DNA from: Paracyclopina nana
Taxonomy: Eukaryota > Arthropoda > Copepoda > Cyclopoida > Cyclopettidae
Assembly (NCBI GenBank): GCA_019096065.1
Contig: JAGUCH010000006.1
Coordinates: forward strand, 6,716,001 to 6,780,000
Direction: 5' to 3'
Length of the DNA: 64,000 nucleotides
Shown here: in pieces, positions 35,806-46,000 of the stretch
How positions within the stretch are numbered: the stretch's first letter is position 1
How the letters are laid out: each line of letters starts with the position of its first letter
Notes under the pieces: model-generated
What the model was told of the DNA's origin: nothing
Databases searched by the model: none
Seen by the model: the letters and a program-made list of their open reading frames with translations, nothing else
Translations under genes and position numbers: made by a program

Positions 35806-36329
35806 CTTCCAAAAGTTTCCATAATCCACCATAAATTAGCAAAATGTGCCTAAATTGCATACTTTTTGATAAAAACAGAACTTATCTGGGAGCTCTGTTT
35901 TAAAATAGGGAAAGATTAGCCCGCTCGCTTCCATCACTGACGTCACATGAGCTTACGCGCTATGAAGTAAGAACTACTAGCGCCACCGCAGCTAAGACGA
36001 ACAGATTTGGTGATTTTAGCATGTAAAACTTGCGTCAAGAACTCACTTACGAGACCCCCCTGGTTGATAGCAAAAATGTCTTGAATGCATCGAAAGTAGA
36101 CTAGTGCTATATGGCAGAGAAAGCCAATTGTATCAATTTTTGATGATGATCTGCCAAGATCAACATCTGTTGTGAGTTGTTGGACGAGCTCTGCTCCTAC
36201 TTCTGGGATATCTATCAAAACTTTCGGGAAATTGTGGCCACCAACATACATAAAGTATAACCTACTACAACCACATATACCTTCATAAAACACGTACCTT
36301 ATTACACACTGGGCACACACATCCAAGGC
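35806..36329. other. Unrecognised open frame on the minus strand (35943-36326)
   Basis: A 127-codon frame without an ATG start (it begins with TTG). No domain recognised. It may be part of the interspersed repeat next to it or chance. I see no splice partner exon. Confidence 0.25.
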
Positions 36330-37060
36330 TTGAGTTTTTTTGAGGCAATAATTGTGAGGCAGGTTTTGTTAGGCTGATTTTTGAGGCATTATTCCAAAGG
36401 CTCAGTAAATGAGGCAAGAACTTTGAGGTAATATTTGTGAGGCTATTTTGTGAGTCAAGGTCATTTTATGAGGCACTTTTTGAAAGTAATTTTTTCAGTC
36501 TAATTTTGTGAGGCTATATTTTTTGAAATATTTTTTGAGGCAAGTTTTTTAGACTACGTTTGGTATGGCAAGCTTTGCTTGGCTAATTTTGTGAGGCAGG
36601 TTTGTGAGGTAAGTTTTTAAAGCTAGGTTTGTGAGGCAATTTTTTAAAGCAAGGTTTGTGAGGCAATTTTTTAAAGCTAGGTTTGTGAGGCAAGTTTTTA
36701 AAGCTAGGTTTGTGAGGCAAGTTTTTAAAGCCAGGTTTGTGAGGCAAATTTTTTAAGCTAGGTTTGTGAGGCAAGTTTTTGAAGCTAGGTTTGTGAGGCA
36801 AGTTTTTTAAGCTAGGTTTTTGAGGCAATTTTTTAAATCAAGGTTTGTGAGGCAGTTTTTGAAGCTAGGTTTGTGAGGCAAGTTTTTGAAGCTAGGTTTG
36901 TGAGGCAAGTTTTTAAAGCTAGGTTTGTGAGGCAAGTTGAGTAAGAAAAGTTTTATCAGTCAAGGTTTGCGAGGTTAGGTTTTACGAGGCATTATTGATG
37001 AGGCAAGGTTTCATTAAGCAGGTTTTTGGAGTTTAATTTAGTGAGGCATCTGTGATGAGG
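36330..37060. repeat. 27-bp minisatellite, gtttgtgaggcaag / tttttaaagctag
   Basis: About 14 ordered copies at 36590-36945, with degenerate gtgaggca words on both sides. The unit is a multiple of 3, so an 81-codon Lys/Pro/His frame arises on the minus strand. Confidence 0.92.
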
Positions 37061-37434
37061 CATCTCAAATGTAGGGAAGTGTCTTGATGTACCTTATCTT
37101 TCATGAATCTTTAGCTTTTACACAAATTCATAGTTACACCTAATAAATTGGAATCGCGTCAGAGCTGACCTTTTTCTTTCTATGTGCGTCAATCGCTTGA
37201 ATTTCTTCCGAGGAAGGCTAAAAAATTGGAATTTCCACCTAAAAATTTCTTTGTTCGTTCATACCTTTTTTTAAAGGTTGCAATGAAGCTCATTCAGCCA
37301 AAAAAGCAATTTTACGACTACGCAATACCCTGTGATATTCAAAATACCCAAGCTTTAAAAAACCCACCTAAACACTCAATAAAAAGCTCTTACATGGAAG
37401 CAGCATAAACTACTTCAAACATGTACAACATACC

Positions 37435-37565
37435 TCAAAAAGTCCAAAATCCCTCTAAAAAGTCCAAAATCTCTCAAAAAGTCCAAAATTCAAAATAAGA
37501 TACCCAATAAGCCCTCAGAAGGCCTCAAATACCCTTAAAGTCGTGATACCCCGACAAGTAGTCCA
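37435..37565. repeat. Short repeat (aaaaagtccaaaatctctc type)
   Basis: Four or five loose copies, similar to those at 17200-17400. Confidence 0.6.
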
Positions 37566-38387
37566 AAATGCGCGGAAATAGCCCACTGTGCACTGAACCT
37601 GAGCCATCAAAATTATACGCTTATATCCCGTTCATGTGCAAAGTTGCTTTTCGGAAAGTAAAAAATTGTCATAAGGCAAAGGAGTTTTGCTATCAAACCA
37701 CTTAAGAAGGGCTTCTCAACTAGTTGAACCAGGAATCGAGTTAACAAATTTAGGGCAAAATTCAGAAAAAACTTTGATTATTTCTGCTGTATCTTATACG
37801 TAATAACTCTGCAATTTTTGAGTTGGTTCATATGAATTTGTGTGATGAATATGGATTCAGAAGTAACCAGTTTGGCAATGAAATTAAAATGTAATTTTGA
37901 GTGTTTACTTTTCAATAGTCTTAAAATTGACCCGTTTTTTTTTCAAAGTATTAGCATCAGCAGAAGTTTACTTTTGTGTTTGTCATAAGACAATTTTTCT
38001 CCTTTCCGTAAGGCGTTCGGCGTGCATTATCGTAAGGAATTTGGGGGCAGATGAACGGGATATTAGGGCTGTCAAATTATAGCAGGAAAAGAAAAAAGTT
38101 TCAAGCTCAAATGTAAAAGTTTTGAATTGAAAGCACAAACTGAAGAAGAAAAGTTTCCCTTCATTCTGACCATAGAAATTATTCTCCTTTTGTTTTTGGC
38201 AAGCTGAACAAAGCTCTCCTTATTATTATAATTATTGTTGTTGTTATGGTTATGGCGAAGAAGAAGCCTTTCATTCACATGCAAAGCCACTTCAAAGAAG
38301 ATTTGGCCAGAATTTGTGCCTTTAAAGGGAGAGGAAATATGCTTAGTTCCAACTTGAAATCAGCTGAGAGCCGAGATTTTGCAGAAA
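37566..38387. other. No gene recognised
   Basis: AT-rich unique sequence. A short ttattattataattattgtt microsatellite-like patch lies at about 38220. Confidence 0.4.
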
Positions 38388-39310
38388 CTCTGTTGAGACT
38401 CTGTTGAGACTCTGCTGAGACTCTGTTGAGACTCTGTTGAGACTATGCTGAGATTCTACTAAGACTATGCTGAGACTGTACTAAGACACTGCTTAGACTC
38501 TGATGAGACTCTGTTGAAACTCTGCTGAGACTCTACTGAGACTCTACTGAGACTCTACTGAGACTCTACTGTGACTCTACTGAGACTCTACTGAGACTCT
38601 ACTGAGACTCTACAGAGACTCTACTGAGACTTAATTGAAACTGTGCTGAGACTCTGCTGAGACTCTGCTGAGACTCTGCTGAAACTGTGCTGAGACACTG
38701 CTAAGACTGATGAGACTGCTGATATTTTGCTGAGACTCTGCTCATACTTTGATAAGAATCCGCTGAGACTCTGATGATATTCTGCTTAGATTCTGCTGAG
38801 ACTCTTTATAGACTGAGCTGGGACTCTTCTTAGACTGCTGAGAGTCTACCAAGACTACCAAGATTTCTCTGTTGAGAATGTGCTGAAATAATGATGATAA
38901 TCTGCTGAGACGACTCTTCTTAGACACTCCTGAGACTCCCTTGAGACTCTTCTCAAGGTAGTCTGAGGAAATTCTGCTGAGAATTGTCTGAGAATGTGCT
39001 GAGAATCTTCTGAGAATATGCTGAGAATCTTCTGAGAATCTGCAGAGACTTTGCTAAGTCTTAGCTGATACATTGTTGAATATTAGCTGAGTATTTGCTG
39101 AATCTTTGCTGTGGTTTGAGGACACTTTGAATCGGATGAGTGTCCTTAGTTATGTGGAGTCTGCTGAGATTTTGGTGAGTTAGCTATTCTTTGCTGAGTT
39201 TTGATGAGTCAGACTTTGGCGTATTGAGTTTTGTTGAGAACTATACAAATGCTTAGCATTTGCTGAGACTGTGTTCACACTCAATAAAGATATTGCTTAG
39301 GCCAATTCGA
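38388..39310. repeat. 12-bp minisatellite (gagactctgctg)n
   Basis: Well ordered at 38390-38720 with ctgctg, ctactg and ctgttg variants. Increasingly degenerate to about 39310. Confidence 0.92.
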
Positions 39311-39739
39311 TGATGTTTTTTTTTTAAATTTGCAAAAATAAGCTTTGTTGCTCAGCACTTTGTCTCAGCAAGTTGACTGAGCTAAAAGTAAACAAAGCCT
39401 TGCGCTTGGTTTTTTGAAATAAATGTATTTCAAACTTGCAACTTCTTTGTTCCACATAAAATAAAGGGTCTCGAAAATATGGGCCTTTGATGCAAATCTG
39501 GCCTTCGGGCCATGACAATAGAGAACTGAGAGGAGAGGAAAAAATTATTTCCTAGCAACTCAGAGACGAAGATTCTCTTCTCGAACTTTGAGAATTTTCC
39601 TTTTTTTCCCTCAGAGAGCTTCAGAGGATATAGGGAGAACATGTACACAGCAGCAGCAGCAAAAGCAAGAATACAACAAGTCCTGATCCTTCAGAATATG
39701 TACAGTATATACTGCATAGAATCCGCGAAACGATGCATG
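39311..39739. other. No gene recognised
   Basis: Unique spacer between arrays. Nothing recognisable. Confidence 0.4.
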
Positions 39740-40365
39740 AGTCACTATCACACTCATGAGTCGGGATGAGACACTCATGAGCCAGGATGAGACACGCATG
39801 AGCCAAGATGAGACATGCATGAGCCTAGATGAGACACTCATGGGCCAAGATGAGACACCCATGAGACAAAATAAGACTCTGATGAGCCAAGATGAGACTC
39901 TGATGAGCCAAGATGAGACACTCATGGCCCAAGATGAGACTCTCATGAGCAAAACCTACAAAGATGAGACATGATGAGTTAGGATGATTCACTCAAGACG
40001 GATGATCAAACACTCGCATGGGTTGGGATGAGACAACCCATGAGTCAAAATGAGGCGCTCGCTCACAATTTGTCTTGAGACTCCCATGAGTAATGAATGA
40101 TGAGACACTCATGAGTCGGGATGAGACACTCATAAGTCTACTACAGAGAGACACTACTGAGTTATTATGAGATGCCCATGAGCTAGGATGAGACATGCTT
40201 TGGTCAGGATGATGAGCAAAGATGAGGCACCCATTAGCCAAGATGAGACACTCATGAGCCAAGCTGAGATACTCATGAGCCTAGCTGAGACACTCATGAA
40301 CAATGATGATAATCTTATGAGCCAAGCTGAGTCACTCATGAGCCACAATGAAACGCTTGTCACAA
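39740..40365. repeat. 21-bp minisatellite, agatgagacac / tcatgagcca
   Basis: About 20 copies, the clearest at 39755-39955, with a disturbed middle (39970-40150). 21 is a multiple of 3, which gives repeated Met-Ser-Gln-Asp-Glu-Thr text in a plus-strand frame. It is not considered a gene. Confidence 0.93.
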
Positions 40366-40865
40366 AATCGATTTAATTTTAATGTCTCAGAGATGGCCAA
40401 AAAAGTCTCTTTTATATAATTAGTGACTTAATTTTAGTGATAAGGTTATCTTTAAATTACTCAGTACAAATTCATGGCTCAGAGAGTCTCATTTTAAAAG
40501 TAATTAGCGTCTCGTTGTAGCATGACTTGAGTAGGAATTGATATGGTGTCAAAAAGGTTTCTTTCCATATTTTTTGCTGTTGAGAATATCCACGTATTTT
40601 GCTGGCGTTACAGTTGGCGCACTCACATGTTTTGCCAACGTGGTTTTGTTGAGGTGGTTTATTTATGTTCCCACGGGACTTGTTATTCTTTACAGCGCGA
40701 AATTAATCCGCCACATTTCATTTTCGATTTCTACCAAAGCATATTTGGAATCAATGTGGCAATATGGTTACTCAAATTCGTATCAAAGGAGCTTGAGCTT
40801 GCTCCTTTATTGTGAATATTCAGTCAACTACTTCCGTGAGTCAACGGTGATCTGGACACAAATTA
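40366..40865. other. Unrecognised open frames (40538-40870, plus)
   Basis: Two overlapping frames of 110 and 90 codons in different phases, with hydrophobic stretches. They lack an ATG context or family match that I recognise. Probably chance. Confidence 0.25.
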
Positions 40866-40869
40866 TGTG

Positions 40870-41570
40870 AGCTTGACTCAAGCAATTTAGCATGTCTCAG
40901 AGCTTTCTGTCAATTCTGATTGACTCATAGCTTGCTTTGCTTAACTCAAAGCTTTCCTCACTTGGCTCTGAGTTTCAGAGGTTATTCAGCATGGCTCAGA
41001 GTATTATGAGCAAGGCTCAGAGTACGTATGTTAGAATTGGCTCAGAGCATGTTCAGCATGGCTCACGGCTTATTTAGATTGACTCATAGCTTGCTTCGCT
41101 TAACTCAAAGCTTTGCTTGACTCAAAGTTTCAGAGGTTATTCAGCATGGCTCAGAGCATGTTAAGCATGGCTCAGAGTATTATGAGCAAGGCTCAGAGTA
41201 CGTATGTTAGAATTGGCTCAGAGCATGTTCAGCATGGCTCACGGCTTATTTAGATTGACTCATAGCTTGCTTCGCTTAACTCAAAGCTTTGCTTGACTCA
41301 AAGTTTCAGAGGTTGTTCAGATTAGCTTAGCTCAGAGTATGCTTAGCTTGGCTCAGGGCTTGTCAAACAGGGCTCACAGGATTTGTAACAAGGCTCAGAG
41401 CTTGTTAGCATGGCTCACGGCACATTTTGACTGACTCTTAGCTTACTTCGCTTAACTCAAAGCTGACTCAGTTGACTCAGACTCAAGGCTTGCTTAATGC
41501 GGCTCATAGCATCTGAAGCAAGGCTCAGAGCCTGAGCCAACTTGGCTTGAAGCTCAGCTAAGTTGACTCA
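40870..41570. repeat. ggctcagag-type repeat with a 176-bp tandem duplication
   Basis: Irregular units around ggctcagagcatgttcagcat. The landmark gtattatgagcaaggctcag occurs at 41001 and 41177. The two 176-bp units are almost identical, so a second-level duplication has occurred. Confidence 0.88.
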
Positions 41571-42885
41571 TAGTGAGGCTTTCTTTTGCGTGGCGAGAAA
41601 ACTGCGCGGACAGGCTGTATTTGAGTGTGTACATTGAACTACACGTGGAGCAAGTTGCCTCGAGCTAGGGGAAGGTAAAGGCGAGAGTGCATGCATTGCA
41701 CTTACACACAGAGCTGTTCGCGACAAAAGCACGCACAGACGCTTTATGTACGCGCTGCTTTCACATTTTCCTTTTCCCACTTCCCCCAGTCTCTCCCACT
41801 GAACAGCACACTGGGACAAAACTTGCTGAAAGCCACCCCATTTTTCTAATAATTCATAAATCCAGGCTTTCTTAGTTTTATTCCAATGAAACATTTAAAA
41901 TGTAAAAACATACTAGAAAAAATATGCTTAAAGTATTTTTTAAAGTATTTTTACTTGAAATAAGAATTTTAATTTTTAGTTACCAAAATAGATCATGAAA
42001 AGTAACTAAATCTTGATTTCTAACTTCAAAATATAAAGTCAGAATTGAAGAATTAAGGTTTTCGGTTGAAATGAAGAATGCTCAATGTCATTTTTTCAAT
42101 TTATCTAATGAACTTTTTTAACAATTTTGATTTTCGCATTTTTTTTGAGAGGATTTTTGCCGGTGCGTTTCCCCCAGTGTGCTCTAGTGTGCTGAAGGTA
42201 GCAGCAGCAGCTTTAAAGGGGAACAACCACTATCTGCTTTCTAAGGGGATAGACCCGCGAGAATAAAAGAAAAAAGGCGAAATTCATGCCTCAAAAAGCG
42301 AAATTCTGGCGCGTGCTCGACTAACCGGCGCCCTCTTGCTTGTTGGCAGCCCCTGATGTTGGACGTCTATTTTTTCTGCCTACTTTGGTCGGATAATCCC
42401 CAAGATTCTGGGATTTCCGTGGCTTCCCTTGCTAAGCATACTTCACACAGCTCCACTATTGCAACACTTTACAGCCCTGGTGCTGTAAAACTGCCAACTG
42501 AAAAAGTAACTTTGTAAAGTCTTGTATCTAATCATGACTCGAAATTGCAAATAACTTTTTTTGTAATTCCCAATTCACATAGTTATTTTTGCATTGCTGC
42601 ACTTTACAGCCCTAGTGCTGTAAAACTAACTAATGATATTGATTATCATCATAAAGAAATGATATGTTCACGCAATCATACATAAAATACATTCTGCATA
42701 GTAAACTAAATAAAAACTTGAAACGCAAATATGGGTAATTTTTTATACTTTCGGTTCAAAAATTTTTTTTTTTTAGGATTTCATTTTATTAAATCAGTTT
42801 AAATAGAATTCGCCATTGTCTTCATTTTCCTTGCTAAAATCTATTTCCATTATTGAAATTATGAAATTATGTAAAATGCTCATTC
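41571..42885. other. No gene; duplicated small hairpin at 42465-42495 and 42596-42626
   Basis: The short palindromic word ttacagccc(t)(g/a)gtgctgtaa occurs twice about 130 bp apart, each preceded by ttg and cact text. A 108-codon minus frame at 41568-41894 with an ATG is unrecognised. Confidence 0.4.
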
Positions 42886-42888
42886 TCG

Positions 42889-42950
42889 CCGCTAGATGGC
42901 GTTTTCCCTTTACCAACATGCATTCCTTCGTATTTTGCGCCATCTAACGG
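42889..42950. promoter_or_regulatory. Two CTCF-like sites upstream of the zinc-finger gene
   Basis: ccgctagatggc at 42889-42900 and, on the opposite strand, ccgttagatggc at 42939-42950. They match the general CTCF core CCASYAGRKGGC except at one or two positions. They lie 130-190 bp before the start codon. Function is inference. Confidence 0.45.
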
Positions 42951-43081
42951 TCAAAATTGTAAATAAAACAAAGGTATCAAATTCTGGCGCTTTTTTACAG
43001 TTTTTGGTTGTAAACAAATGAAACGAGCCGCAAAGCGATATTTTTCAAAACAAAAACAAACTAAGTGAAAAAAGTGAATGA

Positions 43082-46000
43082 ATGGAGAAACTTTGCTCCA
43101 ACTTCGATTTGGCGTCAAATTTGCGCGACTTTCGCGCGGATTTTTGCAACGTGATGCTGCACGCGACAAATTTGGTGGAAAATGAGGAGAAGAAATTGCT
43201 CACGCGGATCAGTTTTAGCAAGAAATCCGTGCAAATTCCAAAGTCGCAGCCTGCGCACAATTTCATTTTGGCCACTGTGGGAAATTCGTTTCTGCGACAA
43301 ATTTTACTGGAGAGCGCGCAAATTTGCGCGCAAGAAAAGTTCGCGCATTTGATTTTGCCCGATTTTGCCAAGGAGGAAATTGACACCTTCTTGAAATTTA
43401 TCTACGGACAACTGGAAGAAATCGACCCCAATTTGCCAATTTGCCAATTATTCCTGGAGGAGAAATTCCTCAAGAAAGAGGAGGTAAATTTTAAGATTAT
43501 CGCAATTTAAAGATTAAGTTTACTTATATTAGTCAAATTGTTATTTTGGTTCATCCTTAAAAATTTTTTGTAGTGTTTCGCTGAAATTCAAATTTTGTTG
43601 AAATTCAAATTTTGCTGTAATTCAAATTTTGCTGTAATTCAAATTTTGCTGTAATTCAAATTTTGCCGTAATTCCAATTTGGTTGAAATTCAAATTTTGT
43701 TGTTATTTAAATTTTGTTGAAATTCAAATTTTGTTGAAATTCAAATTTTGTTGAAATTCAAATTTTGTTGAAATTCAAATTTTGTTGAAATTCAAATTTT
43801 GTTGAAATTCAAATTTTGTTGAAATTCAAATTTTGTTGAAATTCAAATTTTGTTTTTAAAAATTCTAATTTTAATTTTTGAAAATTGCAAATTTCAGCTG
43901 ATTCCGGAGGATAATTTGAAAAATGACGAATTTGACGATTCAGCAAATTTCGAAACCTATGACGATTTAAAGGAAAGTTCAGACGAAGAGAATGAGCCTC
44001 TGAGCAAGCGAAAGAAAATCGCCCCGTCGCCAGAAATCTCGCCAAAAAGCGCCGTGAGCAAGAAAAAGAAATATTTGACCATTAAAGAGGAGAAAAAGCA
44101 AATTTTGGCGGGAAGCGGAGAAAATTTGACAAAGGAGGCCAAAATTTGGACGTGCAAAATTTGCTCCGAGGATTTTGCGAATCAAACTTTTAGCAATTAT
44201 GTTGAACATTTCGAGAGCAAACACAAGGAAATCGCTGCAAAAGCCGCATGTGAAAAATGCGGGAAAAATTTGGAGTGCAAAGAAGAATTACTAGTGCATT
44301 TCTTGAACGAAATTTGCCCGCGAAATTTGAATGCAGACATCGAGTGCGCGCTCTGCCCATGCAAATTTTTCAACAGCAGAAATTTGCAAGCTCATGTATT
44401 CCTCAGGTAAAATTTAAAAAAAAAAAATTCCTTTAAGATTAAAATCTCATTTGTGAATTATGAAATTTGATTTATTAACTTAATTTAAAATCGCTACTTG
44501 AGCTTAGAAAAATCGGTGTTTGAGTGAAATTTTATTTTTAAATTGGTTTTTGAAATGGGCAAAATTTGAGTTTTGAAATTTAATTTTGGATTTTAGAAAT
44601 CTGATTTTTGAAATTTGGTTTCAGGCACTCGTCAAAATGTAAAGCAAATTTGAGTCCAACTTGGTGCTTGTATTTCTGCGAAGTTTGCCTCAAGATGTTC
44701 CAAACATTGGCCAAGTTTACTGAGCACCAGAAATTGATGCATCAGCTGGAGGCAAAAAATTTCAATGAGACAATTGGCCAAAAAATCCGAGAAAGAATTG
44801 AGGAGGAGAAAAGGGATCCGGATTTTGGTAAGCCTGTGCCCGAAGAGTTGCAAACTGTCATTTTTTGTCGAACTTGCTGCGACATTTTCCAAACCAGGAG
44901 TGAATACAGGTAAGAAAATTGAGTTAAATCTTAATATTTAGGCCCCGCTCGGAGCTGAGCCCCGCTCGGAGCTGAGCCCCGCTCGGAGCTGAGCCCCGCT
45001 CGGAGCTGAGCCCCGCTCGGAGCTGAGCCCCGCTCGGAGCTGAGCCCCGCTCGGAGCTGAGCCCCGCTCGGAGCTGAGCCCCGCTCGGAGCTGAGCCCCG
45101 CTCGGAGCTGAGCCCCGCTCGGAGCTGAGCCCCGCTCGGAGCTGAGCCCCGCTCGGAGCTGAGCCCCGCTCGGAGCTGAGCCCCGCTCGGAGCTGAGCCC
45201 CGCTCGGAGCTGAGCCCCGCTCGGAGCTGAGCCCCGCTCGGAGCTGAGCCCCGCTCATTAAATTTTTCATGACTGTGATACAGCTAAATTTTTCATGACA
45301 GTGATACAGTGATCATTACAATGTTTTATTAGTTTTAAATATTCATTTAAGTTTTCTAGTCAAGAATTCTGCAGCTGAATCATACATAGATAGAATGCTG
45401 GCTCCAAGAAGAAGGCCCAAATATCCTCCAAAGTCTGCAAAAAAATTTGAGAACCCATACAAACTTTTTTCTTCCCGCACCTCAGTCTGCAATTAGAGTT
45501 ATTTTTTAGCAAATATTTCTTCATTTTCTTCAACACACCTCATCACCCTGCATGACAAAATATACATATGTATTTCCTTTTAACATTTCCATATATGTAT
45601 CTGCAATTATTCGATGTTTCCAATTAAAAGTTTTGCAGGCATTCATCATGCAAGCTTTCTTTTGCCTGATCAATTTGATTACTTTCTTGAATTCATCAAA
45701 AGATGAACATTTGCTTTCTAAATATAAAAAATATCATTTTAAAGACTTATTTCAGTAAGAAGGTTTAACATCAAGTTTTTATACCAAGTTTTGTAAGTCC
45801 TTTCCTGAAAATATTGCAACCAAGATTTGCTTCCAGGAAATCAGCTAAACATTTTTGATGTCTTGTCCCATTTGTGTCACAAGGCGAGCCTTGCTTATCT
45901 AGCTTTAGACTTTGCTCAACTTTTAGAGCAACTATTTTAACATTATTGGAATTGTTGAGATCCAGAAAAAATGCATTTTCCCATTGAAGTTGGTCTTGGT

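Noticed and set aside
35943..36326. 127-codon minus frame as a gene
   Set aside because: No ATG start, no family match and no partner exon. Kept only as an unrecognised frame.
39611..39974. Met-Ser-Gln-Asp-Glu-Thr repeat frame and antisense partner
   Set aside because: 21-bp array by-product. Units decay without frame preservation.
44938..45270. 110-codon Gly/Ser/Ala repeat frame on the minus strand
   Set aside because: Perfect 17-bp array inside an intron. A unit not divisible by 3 still stays open because no phase contains a stop.
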